The notes: generated by a model from the letters alone, not told the origin. Positions 36,615-45,900 are shown, counted from the first letter of the stretch. The stretch is 64,000 nucleotides of DNA from Saccharothrix sp. ALI-22-I (GCF_001984175.1 NZ_MTQP01000058.1:124001-188000), one strand, 5' to 3'. Program-made: numbers and translations.

Positions 36615-37858
36615 CGGGTTTCTCCAGGTGACTCGTCGGGCTGGACGGGCACGGCTACCGGCGTGAAGCGCACGGGGAGCGCGGTGAGCGCGCGGTGGAA
36701 CGGGCCCGGCCGCCACACCAGCTCGTCGACGGGGACGGCCAGCCGCATGTCGGGCAGGGCGTCGAGGATCTTCTCCATCGCCACCGAGGCGATCAGCCGC
36801 GCCTGCTGCTGGGCCGGGCAGGAGTGCACGCCCGCGCTCCAGGCGAGGTGGGCCCGGTTGCCCGAGCGCTGCTGGCCGGCCAGCGCGGGGTCGTTGTTGG
36901 CGGCCGCGAAGCTGATCACCACCGGCTCGGCGGCGGGCAGCCGGACACCGGCGAAGTCGGTGTCCTCGACCGGGTAGCTCGCCGAGTAGTTCGCCATCGG
37001 CGGGTCGGTCCACAGCACCTCGTCGAGCGCCTCCTCGACCGGCAGGCTGCCGCCGGAGAGGTCACCTGCGAACCGGTCGTCGGCCAGCAGCAGCCGGATG
37101 CCGTTGGCGATCAGGTTCTGCTCGGGCTCGGTGCCCGCGCCCATGAGCAGCACGAGCTGGTGGATCAGTTCCTCGTCGGTCAGCCGGGCCGGGTGGGCCA
37201 TCATCCACGAGGGCATGTCGTGGTCGGGCCGCTGCCGCTTGAGCGTGACCAGCTCCACCATGCACTGCGTCAGCTCGGCGTTGGCCCGCTCCGGGTCGAC
37301 CATGTCGAAGATGCCGCGCATGGCGGCGACCAGCCGGTCGCCCAGCTCCGGCGGACAGCCGTAGAGGTGGTTGTACATCATCAACGGCAGCAGCTGCGCG
37401 TACTCGCCGAGCAGGTCGGCCTCGTCGTTGCGGGCGAACCGCGCGATCAGCAGGTCCGCGGTCTGCTCGACCTGGACGCGCAGCGCGTTCGGGTCCACCC
37501 GGGCGAGGCTGTCGGTGACCACGGCGCGCAGCCGCGCGTGGTGGGCGCCGTCGGTGAACAGGCAGTTCGGCCGGTACATCATCATCGGCAGCACCGGGCT
37601 GTCCGGCGGCATCTTCGCCTGCCACCGCCGCGGGTCGCGTGGGAACGCGCTGGGATTGCGCAGGACGTCCAGCGCGGCGGCGTAGCCCACGACGAGGTTG
37701 GCGGGCACACCGGGTGCCAGCTCGACCGGGGCGACCGGCCCGTGCTCGCGCAGGGCCTGGTAGGTCGCGGCCGGGTCGGCGGCGAACTCGGGGCCGTACA
37801 AGGGCTTCCGGCCGTGGTGTGCGGGACATGCCTGCCCGGGGGCGGCTTGCGAGGTCAC
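36482..37858 (-). CDS. cvnE: Cytochrome P450 of the conservon (CvnE)
   Basis: A 458-aa P450, longer than usual. The haem motif is HLAWSAGVHSCPAQQQA with the cysteine intact and Trp in place of the usual Phe. The I-helix region reads LVLLMGAGTEPEQN, without the classic acid-Thr pair. Family members normally end near LPVRFTPV; here about 44 further Pro/Ser-rich residues follow and overlap the next P450 gene out of frame. This suggests loss of the original stop or a small frameshift. It starts with ATG at 37858, overlapping the GTPase gene stop by 4 nt. Confidence 0.88.
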   Translation of the reverse strand: MTSQAAPGQACPAHHGRKPLYGPEFAADPAATYQALREHGPVAPVELAPGVPANLVVGYAAALDVLRNPSAFPRDPRRWQAKMPPDSPVLPMMMYRPNCLFTDGAHHARLRAVVTDSLARVDPNALRVQVEQTADLLIARFARNDEADLLGEYAQLLPLMMYNHLYGCPPELGDRLVAAMRGIFDMVDPERANAELTQCMVELVTLKRQRPDHDMPSWMMAHPARLTDEELIHQLVLLMGAGTEPEQNLIANGIRLLLADDRFAGDLSGGSLPVEEALDEVLWTDPPMANYSASYPVEDTDFAGVRLPAAEPVVISFAAANNDPALAGQQRSGNRAHLAWSAGVHSCPAQQQARLIASVAMEKILDALPDMRLAVPVDELVWRPGPFHRALTALPVRFTPVAVPVQPDESPGETRWNVQPTPSSSTPPAVTSTPNPQPSPHEGRRPWWSSLARFLRGR

Positions 37859-38451
37859 GCGTTCTCCTGGTTGCGGGTTAACAGGTGCTCGACAAGGGTG
37901 ATGAGCGCCTGCGTGGACGAGGTGACGTCGCGGGCGTCGCAGAACACCAGCGGGGTCTCGGGCAGCAGGTCCAGCGCGTCCCGCAGCTCCTCCCCGGGGA
38001 AGGCGGGCGCGCCGTCGAAGGCGTTGACCGCCACCACGTACGGGATGCCGAGTTCTTCGAGCAGGCTCATGACCTCGAAGGACTGCTCCAGGCGGCGGGT
38101 GTCGGTGAGCACGAGCGCACCGAGCGCGCCGTAGGCGATGTCCTTCCAGACCTGGGTGAACCGCTTCTGGCCGGGCGCGCCGAACAGGTAGAGCACCAGC
38201 TCGTCGCTGAGCGTCAGCCGGCCGAAGTCCAGCGCCACCGTGGTGGTGGTCTTGCCGTCCACCCCGGCGAGGTCGTCGACGAGGGCGCCGGCCTGCGTCA
38301 TCGGTTCCTCGGTGCGCAGCGGGCGGATTTCCGACAGGGTGCCGACGAAGGTGGTCTTGCCGATCGCGAAGGGACCCACGACCAGCAGTTTCACCGCCGT
38401 CCGCACGGTGTCGCGCAGGTAGACGCCGTCAGAGGCGAGCGCGGAGGCCAT
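37855..38451 (-). CDS. cvnD: Conservon Ras-like GTPase (CvnD)
   Basis: A 198-aa P-loop GTPase of the MglA/Ras-like group: G1 GPFAIGKTT, G3 region LYLFGAPGQKRF and NAFDGAPAF in the place of G4 (NKxD-like). Conservons (CvnA-D) form membrane-associated complexes resembling eukaryotic G-protein-coupled systems and affect differentiation and secondary metabolism. The ATG at 38451 lies within the last 23 nt of the CvnC gene. Confidence 0.93.
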   Translation of the reverse strand: MASALASDGVYLRDTVRTAVKLLVVGPFAIGKTTFVGTLSEIRPLRTEEPMTQAGALVDDLAGVDGKTTTTVALDFGRLTLSDELVLYLFGAPGQKRFTQVWKDIAYGALGALVLTDTRRLEQSFEVMSLLEELGIPYVVAVNAFDGAPAFPGEELRDALDLLPETPLVFCDARDVTSSTQALITLVEHLLTRNQENA

Positions 38452-38782
38452 CGAGCACGTCCTTCAGCAGCTTCATGTCGGGGCGGGCGGTGTGCGAGAC
38501 CGCGGCGTGCGCGACGATGTGACCGCTGTCGACCAGGTCGGACAGCAGCACCTTGGTCACGCTGATCGGCAGCGAGAGGTGCGCGGCGATCTCGGCCACC
38601 GACAGCGCGCCGCCGCGGCAGAGTTCCATCAGCCGCTTCTTCTCCGGCGACAGCCCGGAGACCTGCTCTCGGGTGGCGATCACGACCGTGACCGCGTCGA
38701 AGGTGTTGCGGCTGGCGCGGGCTCGGCCGCCGGTCACGACGTACGGTCGGACCAGTCCGCGCAAGCGCCTCTCGCCGCTCAC
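38429..38782 (-). CDS. cvnC: Conservon DUF742 protein (CvnC)
   Basis: A 117-aa DUF742 protein: LRGLVRPYVVTGGRA, then the winged-helix-like ALSVAEIAAHLSLPISVTKVLLSDLVDSGHI. It overlaps CvnB by 4 nt and CvnD by 23 nt. Its role in the conservon complex is not defined biochemically. Confidence 0.93.
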   Translation of the reverse strand: MSGERRLRGLVRPYVVTGGRARASRNTFDAVTVVIATREQVSGLSPEKKRLMELCRGGALSVAEIAAHLSLPISVTKVLLSDLVDSGHIVAHAAVSHTARPDMKLLKDVLDGLRARL

Positions 38783-39204
38783 TCCGCGCTGCCTGCCCCC
38801 CGCTGCGGCGGGCTTGTGGGTTCAGCCTGCCGCGGCGGACTGGTGAGCTCTTTGCCCAGCCGCTGGACGAGTTCCTGCAGCCGGAAGGAGACCGCCTCCA
38901 TGTCCACCCGCGCGGTCGCCGACACGGCCAGGTACGCGCCCGGTCCGGCGGCGGCCAGGAAGACGTAGCCACCGACGAACTCACTGACCGTCTGCTGCCA
39001 CTCCGCGCTGGTCTGCCCGCAGAACTCGGCGGTGGCGCGGGCCAGCGACTGCAGCGCGGACATCGCGGCCGCGTGCCGTTCCGCGTCGTCCCGGTCGATG
39101 CCGGCGGAGTGCGCCATCAGCAACCCGTCGGCCGACAGCAGGACGGCGTGCTTCGTCTCCGGCATCTTCAGGGCGTCGTCGAGCATCCAACCCAAATTGT
39201 TCAT
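38779..39204 (-). CDS. cvnB: Conservon roadblock/LC7 protein (CvnB)
   Basis: A 141-aa roadblock/LC7 domain protein: LGWMLDDALKMPETKHAVLLSADGLLMAHSAGID and GGYVFLAAAGPGAYLAV are the hallmark strands. Roadblock proteins usually bind and regulate the partner Ras-like GTPase. It starts 4 nt inside the CvnA gene end. Confidence 0.95.
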   Translation of the reverse strand: MNNLGWMLDDALKMPETKHAVLLSADGLLMAHSAGIDRDDAERHAAAMSALQSLARATAEFCGQTSAEWQQTVSEFVGGYVFLAAAGPGAYLAVSATARVDMEAVSFRLQELVQRLGKELTSPPRQAEPTSPPQRGAGSAE

Positions 39205-40460
39205 GCCTGGGTGTTCCCTTCAGCGACAGGCGGCGGGGTGATGGCCCGACCCGAATCGGTCCCGCGTTTCCAGGCGGCCAGCCCGGTCGCGATCCGCTGG
39301 TCGGCTGGTGCCGGCCCGGCAGGGGCCGACGGCGGCGGGCCCTGGTCGATGGGCTGCGTCCGCCGTCTCCGGGGCAGGCCACCGGGGGTGCGCCCCAGCA
39401 CGGTGTCGTCCACGGGCGCGGCCGGCCGCTGTTGGGGCGGCAGCGCGACGGCGTTGTCGGGCATCGTGGGCTTGCTGACACGGGTGAGCAGCTCGGTCGG
39501 CAGGAACACGACCGCGCGCACACCGCCGTACGGCGAGCGCGTGTCCACCGAGACGCGGAAGCCGTAGCGCTTGGCCAGCACGCCGATGACCGCGAAACCG
39601 ACCTGCGGCGGGTCGCCGAGCCGGTTGATGTCGCAGGCGCCGTCCCCGGCCAACAGCCGGGCCGCGCGCTGCAGCTCCTCGACGGTCATGCCGACGCCGC
39701 CGTCGTCGATCATCACGACCATGCCGTTGTGCGCCTGCTGGAAGTTGACCTCGACGCTGGTGTTGGGCGGCGAGTGCCGGGCGCCGTTGTCGAGCAGCTC
39801 GGCCACGGCCAGCACGACCGGCTCGACCGCGCGGCTGACCACCGCGACGTCGGACTCGGCCGGGACGTTGACCCGCAGGTAGTCCCGGATTCGTGAGGTG
39901 GCGCCGCGCGCCACGTCGGTCAGCGACGACGCCGACCGCTGCTGTCCGGGCCAGGACCCGCAGAGCACCGCGGTGGCCTGGGCCCGGCGGTTCAGCTGGG
40001 AGTTCATGTGGTCGATCCGCATCAGGCCGGCCAGCACGTCCGGGTCGTCGTGCCGGTCCTGCATGGCCGAGATCGCGACCTGCTGCTCGTTGGACAAGCT
40101 CTGCACCGCGCGCATCATCGCCTTGAGCGTGGCACGGGCCGACTGCTCGCCTCGCGTGCTCGCCTGCCGGACGGAGTCGGCGAACAGCGCGAGTACCCGC
40201 TCGTGGTCCTCGGCCGCTCCCGGGTGCCTCGGACCGGGCACCTCGACGGGCCGGTGACTCAGCGACTCCGCCAGGGCCGGCAGCCGAGCGTTGACCAGGT
40301 GCTGCTCCTCCTCGGCCCGGATCCGCACCCGGGCCTCGGCTTCCTCGGCCCGGACCTGCCACGCACGGGTGGTCCGTCGTTGGCGTACCAGCAGAAACAC
40401 GGCGATCAGCACGACGGCGAGCAGGAACCAGAACGCCACCGCGAGTCTTTGTTGATCCAT
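39201..40460 (-). CDS. cvnA: Conservon sensor-kinase-like membrane protein (CvnA)
   Basis: A 419-aa protein with one N-terminal membrane span (VAFWFLLAVVLIAVFLLV) and then a coiled-coil region. The histidine-kinase-type ATP-binding domain shows the N box ELLDNGARHS and the G1 box DDGGVGMT. No canonical phospho-acceptor H box is evident, as usual for CvnA. A Pro-rich tail follows the catalytic domain. The ATG at 40460 is preceded by AGAGGAA. It is the first gene of the six-gene operon. Confidence 0.93.
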   Translation of the reverse strand: MDQQRLAVAFWFLLAVVLIAVFLLVRQRRTTRAWQVRAEEAEARVRIRAEEEQHLVNARLPALAESLSHRPVEVPGPRHPGAAEDHERVLALFADSVRQASTRGEQSARATLKAMMRAVQSLSNEQQVAISAMQDRHDDPDVLAGLMRIDHMNSQLNRRAQATAVLCGSWPGQQRSASSLTDVARGATSRIRDYLRVNVPAESDVAVVSRAVEPVVLAVAELLDNGARHSPPNTSVEVNFQQAHNGMVVMIDDGGVGMTVEELQRAARLLAGDGACDINRLGDPPQVGFAVIGVLAKRYGFRVSVDTRSPYGGVRAVVFLPTELLTRVSKPTMPDNAVALPPQQRPAAPVDDTVLGRTPGGLPRRRRTQPIDQGPPPSAPAGPAPADQRIATGLAAWKRGTDSGRAITPPPVAEGNTQA

Positions 40461-40946
40461 CAATTCCTCTGGTGCGGGCGAGCTGCCGGATACCAGTGCG
40501 CCAGCAGGGTCTGATCTTTATCACGGGACCGCATCGGACGCCAAGTGATTGCGACAGTCTCCTTCCAATGGAGCAACTATCGAGAAAGCTGGTACCATAT
40601 GTCCACTTTAGACATTCCTTGCGGTCCGAAGTCGAAGTCTCCTCCGGGTCGGATGAGATGCGTGCGCGAACCGCGCGGTGATGGACAGGCCGCCTTCGGG
40701 GCGTGCGCTGGTGGGTGAGGGTGGCGTGGTGCGCCTGGGCGACGGCGTTGCCGAGGCCGTATCCGTCGCGGCGGCCGTTACGGTCGGGCGCCAGTCGCTG
40801 GAAGGGTTGGAACAGTCGGGTCGATCCTCTACCTCGCCCTGATCGCCCTGCTCAGCCTCGGGCGTCGCCACCGTCGTGCGGGACATGTCAGGCCCGTGTC
40901 AGGTCGAGGTCAGGGCGGTGTCAGGGCGGCCGGCCACTGTGGTGGC
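40461..40946. other. Divergent intergenic region between the conservon and the DrrAB genes
   Basis: The part next to cvnA (40500-40640) is relatively AT-rich and probably holds its promoter. On the minus strand, 40640-40880 encodes ARPEGGLSITARFA, which resembles the extreme end of a NarL-type histidine kinase, but the similarity is too short to call a remnant. No gene is supported here. Confidence 0.4.
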
Positions 40947-41909
40947 ATGACGAGTTCAGCGATTGTGGCTTCGGGCCTGAAAAAGGCCTACAAAGACAAA
41001 GTCGTGCTCGATGGCATTGATTTCGATGTGCGTGCGGGTACGGTTTTCTCGTTGCTCGGCCCGAACGGGGCCGGCAAGACCACGGCCGTGAATGTGCTGA
41101 CCACGTTGCTCAAAATGGACAGTGGAACAGCGCGCGTTGCCGGGTACGACGTCGCGACCGAGACCAAGGAGGTCCGCTCCTCCATCGGCGTCACCGGCCA
41201 GTTCGCCTCCGTGGACGAACTGCTGTCCGGCCGCGAGAACCTGCAGCTGATGGTGGACCTGCACCACTTCAAGGGCAGCGAGGGCAAGAACGTCGTCGAG
41301 CACCTGCTGCAGCGCTTCGACCTGGAGGAGTCGGCCGACAAGCTGTCGTCGACGTACTCCGGTGGCATGCGCCGCAAGCTGGACCTGGCGATGACCCTGG
41401 TCGGCCGGCCCCGGATCATCTTCCTGGACGAGCCGACCACCGGCCTGGACCCGCGCAGCCGCCGCACGATGTGGAACATCGTCCGCGAGCTGGTGGCCGA
41501 CGGCATCACCATCTTCCTCACCACCCAGTACCTGGAGGAAGCCGACCACCTCGCCGACCAGATCGCCGTGCTCGACCAGGGCAGACTGGTCGCGGAAGGC
41601 ACTCCCGCACAGCTCAAGCGCCAGATCCCCGGCGGTCACGTGCAGCTGCGGTTCGCCGGAGCCGCGGAGCTCGGCGCCGCGGTCCGCGTGCTGCCCGGCT
41701 CCACCCCGGACGAGGAGAGCCTGATCCTGCGCGTGCCCAGCGACGGCGGCGCCAAGTCGCTGCGCACCGTGCTGGACCGACTCGACGAGTACTCCATCGA
41801 TGTCGAGGAATTCACCGTGCAGATGCCGGACCTCGACGACGTTTTCCTCGCACTCACCGGTCACTCGAGCGTCCCCGCCGAGTCCAAGACGGAGGCCACG
41901 GTCAAATGA
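40947..41909 (+). CDS. DrrA-type ABC transporter ATPase
   Basis: A 320-aa ATPase: Walker A GPNGAGKTT, Q-loop GQFASVDELLSGRENL, signature YSGGMRRKLDLA, Walker B IIFLDEPTTGLD and the H-loop region (LTTQYLEEAD, with Gln preceding). The C-terminal about 90 residues match the DrrA regulatory domain (FTVQMPDLDDVFLALTG). It powers export through the permease encoded next, with which it overlaps by 4 nt. The ATG at 40947 fits the family start; upstream codons are not conserved. Typical cargo: drugs or glycolipids. Confidence 0.94.
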   Translation: MTSSAIVASGLKKAYKDKVVLDGIDFDVRAGTVFSLLGPNGAGKTTAVNVLTTLLKMDSGTARVAGYDVATETKEVRSSIGVTGQFASVDELLSGRENLQLMVDLHHFKGSEGKNVVEHLLQRFDLEESADKLSSTYSGGMRRKLDLAMTLVGRPRIIFLDEPTTGLDPRSRRTMWNIVRELVADGITIFLTTQYLEEADHLADQIAVLDQGRLVAEGTPAQLKRQIPGGHVQLRFAGAAELGAAVRVLPGSTPDEESLILRVPSDGGAKSLRTVLDRLDEYSIDVEEFTVQMPDLDDVFLALTGHSSVPAESKTEATVK

Positions 41910-42652
41910 GCAGCGATTCGGCGGTCATGCTTCGCCGCAACGTCAAGCACACCCTGCGCAACCCCGTCGCGGTGTTCAACGCGATCATCATGCCGATCGT
42001 CATGATGCTGATGTTCGTGTACGTCTTCGGCGACGCGTTCAACGTCGGTGGTGGCGACTACATCGACTACGCCACACCGGGCATGCTCATGATGGCCATC
42101 GTCTACGGCCTCAGCGCCACCGCCATCGCCGTCAACTCCGACATGACCAAGGGCATCATCAACCGCTTCAAGGTCATGGACGTCTCCCGCAGCGCCGTGC
42201 TGACCGGGCACGTCGTGTCCACCGTGGTGCGCACCACGCTCGCCCTCGCCGCCATCCTCGGTGTGGCCTTCCTGTTCGGCTTCAGCCCCACCGGATCCTT
42301 CCTGCACTGGCTCGCCGTCGCCGGCGTGCTCCTGCTGGTGATCGTCGCGGTCAGTTGGCTCACCGTCGCCTTCGGCCTGGCTGCGAAGACCCAGGAATCC
42401 GCGGGTTTCGCCATGGTGCCGCTGATCATGCTGCCGTTCTTCAGCAGCGCGATCGTCCCGGCCGACAAGATGGGGCCCGGCATCCGGGAATTCGCCCAGT
42501 ACCAGCCCTTCACGTCGATCATCGAATCCATGCGCGGGTTCTTCACCGGCGTGCCGAACGACGGCCAGACGCTGGCCGCGATCGCCTGGTCGCTCGGCAT
42601 CGCCGTCGTCGGCTACGTCTGGGCCCGATCGAAGTTCGACAAGCGGGCGTGA
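41906..42652 (+). CDS. DrrB-type ABC-2 permease
   Basis: A 248-aa ABC-2 permease with six hydrophobic spans and the typical MLRRNVKHTLRNPVAVFNAIIMP start. QYQPFTSIIESMRGFFTG near the end is the family signature. It forms an efflux system with the DrrA-type ATPase. The ATG overlaps the preceding stop. The next 90 nt carry a degraded regulator tail on the opposite strand. Confidence 0.94.
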   Translation: MSSDSAVMLRRNVKHTLRNPVAVFNAIIMPIVMMLMFVYVFGDAFNVGGGDYIDYATPGMLMMAIVYGLSATAIAVNSDMTKGIINRFKVMDVSRSAVLTGHVVSTVVRTTLALAAILGVAFLFGFSPTGSFLHWLAVAGVLLLVIVAVSWLTVAFGLAAKTQESAGFAMVPLIMLPFFSSAIVPADKMGPGIREFAQYQPFTSIIESMRGFFTGVPNDGQTLAAIAWSLGIAVVGYVWARSKFDKRA

Positions 42653-42740
42653 CCGCCACCGGCTCACGCCGACCGGCCACCGTCCCCTCCCGCGTCGCCT
42701 CGGTGAATTCAACCTCGCCGAGGCGACGCCGCGCGGCTTG
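42651..42740 (-). pseudogene. Degraded duplicate of the SARP/TPR regulator C-terminus
   Basis: Read on the minus strand this segment gives QAARRRLGEVEFTEATREGT followed by a short tail ending PVAVT. The intact neighbouring regulator ends QAARHRLGDEVFAEATREGT and then a tail ending VTVTLSS. The register is the same and there are no gaps. Only the tail exists; there is no upstream part and no start. It is evidence of a former tandem copy deleted down to its end. Confidence 0.65.
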
Positions 42741-42771
42741 CCCGCTCCCGGTCAGGGGGCGTTTGCCACGT

Positions 42772-45700
42772 TCAAGAAGAGAGTGTGACCGTGACCAGAT
42801 CACGCCAGTTCGTGTTCGTGCCTTCCCGCGTCGCCTCGGCGAACACCTCGTCGCCGAGGCGGTGCCGTGCGGCCTGCTCGATCCGCGCCACGTCCGGGTG
42901 GGAACGATCCGGCAGGCCACGCACGCTCGTGCTTGCCGCGAGCAGTCGCGCTGCCTGCTCGTACTGGTCGCTGCGCAGTGCCAGGTCCGCGACCCCGACG
43001 AGCATCTGCGCGATCCACGGTGCGTACCCCTCCTCGGAGGCCGCCTCGCAGGCCGCCGCGCGGTGCCTGCGGGACTCGTCGAGATCGTCGGCGAGGTATC
43101 CGAGCAGGTCGTGTGCTATCGCGCGGACGTGCGCCCGCTCCGCTTCGGTGCCCAGCATGGTCGTCGCGATACCGATTTGCCGGTGCACCTCCTCGGCGTC
43201 GCCGGCCCAACGAGCGAGTTCCGCCTTCGCGAGGGCCAGTTCAGCCAGCGCGTCCGGCCAGGTGACCCGTTCCGCGCACCGTTGCGCCTCGGCCATGGCA
43301 GCCGCGCTGGAGTCCTTGTCGCCCAGCAGCCAGTACACCCGAGCCTGTCGCGACCGCATGCCGATGACATCCTCGGTGGCACCGACTTCGGTGACGACCG
43401 CGATCGCCTGTTCGAAGTACTCGCACGCACGGGCGAACTCGCCGCGCACGGCGACCCGATCCGCCAACTCGGTCAGGGCGAACGACATCCCCCACCGTTC
43501 GCCGATCGCGCGGAACTCGGCGAGCGCCATTTCGAGATACGCGTCCGCGTCCCGTCCGCCGTGGCCGAGCACGATCCGCATCTTGCCGAGGTGCAGACGA
43601 GCCAATGCGTGCACCCAGGGGTCCTCGTTGTCCAGCAACGATTCCCACGCGGGCAGGAACGCGTCCGGCCCCTCCAGCATGCGTTCCAGTGGGGCGATCA
43701 ACGCCAGCAACGGGTTGCCCCGCCGACTGCGCCGGCTGAACTCACGTGCCTGGTGGATCCACTCCGCCGCCTGCTGTTCGTTGCGCCGCCCGGAACTCAG
43801 GAACCCCACGACGAGGGTGTACGCCAGGGCCCGGATCTCATCGGGCACCTCGCCGGGAATGGCGGTGGCCGCGGTGATCAGCTCGTGGCCCTCCTCCTTG
43901 TGCCCGCTGAGCCACCAGTACCAGCCGGTGGCCGCCGCGAGCCGCATCGCCGCGTGCGCATCGCCGGCCGCGATCGCGCCACGCGTCGCAGCACTGATGT
44001 TGTCGTGCTCGGCATCGAGCGCGGCAAGCCATTCCAACTGCTCGGCGCGGCGGAGATGTGGCTCCGCGGTCTCGGCGAGTTCGGTGAAGTACGCGAGATG
44101 CGCGCTGCGCGCGAAATCCGATTCCCCCGCCTCGGCGAGCCGCTGGGCCGCGTACTCCTTGACCATGCCGAGCATCCGGTAGCGCGGCGCCGTGTCGCCC
44201 GCGGTGACCAGCAGCGATTTCTCGACCAGCGAGGTCAGCGATTCGAGCAGGTCCCCGGCACCTCCCGCGCAGACCGACTCGACCGCTTCCGGACTCGCGC
44301 CACCCGAGAACACCGAAAGCCTGCGCAGAACCATCCGCTCGGCTTCGGTGAGCAACTCCCAGCTCCAGTCGATCACCGCGCGCAGCGTCCGGTGCCGCGG
44401 CAGCGCGATCCGGCTGCCGCTGGTCAGCAGGCGGAACCGGTCGTCGAGCCGGTTGGCGAGCTGATCGAGGGACATGGTGCGCAACCTGGCCGCGGCCAGT
44501 TCGATCGCCAGCGGAATCCCGTCCAGTGCCCGGGAGACGCGTGCCATGGTCGCCGACGTGTCGGCATCGATCGTGAGGTCCTTGCGCACCGCGCTGATCC
44601 GGTCCCGCAGGAGCCGGACGGCAGGCGAGGACTCGATGTCGCGGGAGTCGGCGTCCGCCGCGGGCAGGGCCAACGGCACGACGTGCCACAGTGCCTCACC
44701 GGTGATGCCGAGCGGTTCCCTGCTCGTCGCCAGAATCCGCAGCCGCCGGCATTCCCCGAGCACTCGGTGGGCGAACGCGGCCGCCGACTCGATCACGTGC
44801 TCGCAGTTGTCCAGGATCAGCAGCGTCTCCCGCTCGCGGATCGCGGCGATGAGCCGGTCCGCCTGCTCCATGTTCGGTGCCCCGCCGAGCAGGGTGTCCC
44901 GGAGACCGAGCGCGGTGAGCGTCGCCTGCGCCACGTCGCCGTCCGCGCCGATGGCCGCGAATTCCACCAGCCAGGCCCCGTCTGGCAGTCCACCGAGCAG
45001 CGTGCGCGCGGTTTCCGTGGCCAGCCTGGTCTTTCCCGAGCCGCCCGGCCCGATCAGGGTGGTGAGCCGATGTCCGGAGACGAGCTCACGGACCGCGGCG
45101 ACATCGGCTTCCCTGCCGACGAAGCTGGTCAGCTCGGCACGCAGATTGTTGTTCCGGTTTTCCTCCCGCCGTCCCACCTCGCCCCGCAGCAGCGCAACGT
45201 GCAGGGCGGACAGCTCCGGTGACGGGTCGACACCCAGCGCGTCGGCCAGGGCTTCCCGCGCACGCTGGTACACGAGCAGTGCCTCGGAGCTCCGGCCGGC
45301 CGCGACGAGGGCACGCATCAGCGCGGCGACGAGCCGCTCTCGTACCGGGTGCGCGCCCACCAGGTCGGTCAACTCCGCGACCAGCTCCGCACCGTGGCCC
45401 AGGCTGATCTCCGCGTCGAACCGATCCTCCAGCGCGGTCAGGCGCAGTCCTTCGAGCCGGGTGACCGCCACGTCGAACGCCGCACCGTCCTGCAGACCGA
45501 CGTCCTGCATGGCCGCGCCACGCCACAGCGAGAGAGCTTCACGCAGCAGCTTCACCTGCTGGGGATGCTCGCCACCACGTGCCCGGCCGACGAGGCGTTC
45601 GAATCGCACGGCGTCGACGGCGTCGGGTTCCACCGCCAACCGGTAGCCGTCCGTCTGCCCCTCGACCGACCCCGCCGGCAGCACCTTCCGCAGCCGGGAA

Positions 45701-45900
45701 GCCAAGCGTTGCAACGCGTTCGCCGCGTCCGCGGGCGGGTGCTCACCCCAGATCCAGTCGACGAGCGTCGCCTTCGGGACCACGTGACCCGGTTTGAGCG
45801 CGAGGGCGATCAACAGCCCGCGCAGCCGAGCGCCCGGCACGTCGGCGAAGGCGCCGTCGTCCGTGCGAACCTCGAATGGGCCAAGCATCCCGATGTGCAC
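42772..45900 (-). CDS. Large SARP-type regulator (HTH-BTAD-NB-ARC-TPR), AfsR-like
   Basis: A 1042-aa regulator. An OmpR-type winged helix occupies residues about 1-80 (MLGPFEVRTDDG, ANALQRLASRLRKVLP), and a BTAD helical domain about 90-245. An NB-ARC/STAND ATPase follows with P-loop GPGGSGKT at about 284-291, Walker B LLILDNCEHV, sensor TSREPLGI and DGIPLAIELAAARL. TPR-like helices run to the end. Such proteins activate secondary-metabolite or exporter genes. The nearest target candidates are the convergent DrrAB genes. Start: GTG 45900 gives the family beginning VHIGMLGPF; a frame 13 codons longer is possible. Confidence 0.9.
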   Translation of the reverse strand: MHIGMLGPFEVRTDDGAFADVPGARLRGLLIALALKPGHVVPKATLVDWIWGEHPPADAANALQRLASRLRKVLPAGSVEGQTDGYRLAVEPDAVDAVRFERLVGRARGGEHPQQVKLLREALSLWRGAAMQDVGLQDGAAFDVAVTRLEGLRLTALEDRFDAEISLGHGAELVAELTDLVGAHPVRERLVAALMRALVAAGRSSEALLVYQRAREALADALGVDPSPELSALHVALLRGEVGRREENRNNNLRAELTSFVGREADVAAVRELVSGHRLTTLIGPGGSGKTRLATETARTLLGGLPDGAWLVEFAAIGADGDVAQATLTALGLRDTLLGGAPNMEQADRLIAAIRERETLLILDNCEHVIESAAAFAHRVLGECRRLRILATSREPLGITGEALWHVVPLALPAADADSRDIESSPAVRLLRDRISAVRKDLTIDADTSATMARVSRALDGIPLAIELAAARLRTMSLDQLANRLDDRFRLLTSGSRIALPRHRTLRAVIDWSWELLTEAERMVLRRLSVFSGGASPEAVESVCAGGAGDLLESLTSLVEKSLLVTAGDTAPRYRMLGMVKEYAAQRLAEAGESDFARSAHLAYFTELAETAEPHLRRAEQLEWLAALDAEHDNISAATRGAIAAGDAHAAMRLAAATGWYWWLSGHKEEGHELITAATAIPGEVPDEIRALAYTLVVGFLSSGRRNEQQAAEWIHQAREFSRRSRRGNPLLALIAPLERMLEGPDAFLPAWESLLDNEDPWVHALARLHLGKMRIVLGHGGRDADAYLEMALAEFRAIGERWGMSFALTELADRVAVRGEFARACEYFEQAIAVVTEVGATEDVIGMRSRQARVYWLLGDKDSSAAAMAEAQRCAERVTWPDALAELALAKAELARWAGDAEEVHRQIGIATTMLGTEAERAHVRAIAHDLLGYLADDLDESRRHRAAACEAASEEGYAPWIAQMLVGVADLALRSDQYEQAARLLAASTSVRGLPDRSHPDVARIEQAARHRLGDEVFAEATREGTNTNWRDLVTVTLSS

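Noticed and set aside
40608..40886. Possible histidine-kinase remnant on the minus strand between cvnA and drrA
   Set aside because: Only about 14 residues (ARPEGGLSITARFA) resemble a kinase end, too little to separate from chance.
41800..45222. A 1140-codon plus-strand frame spanning drrB and the antisense of the SARP regulator
   Set aside because: It crosses two convincing genes in the wrong frame or strand, has arginine-rich composition and no ribosome site.
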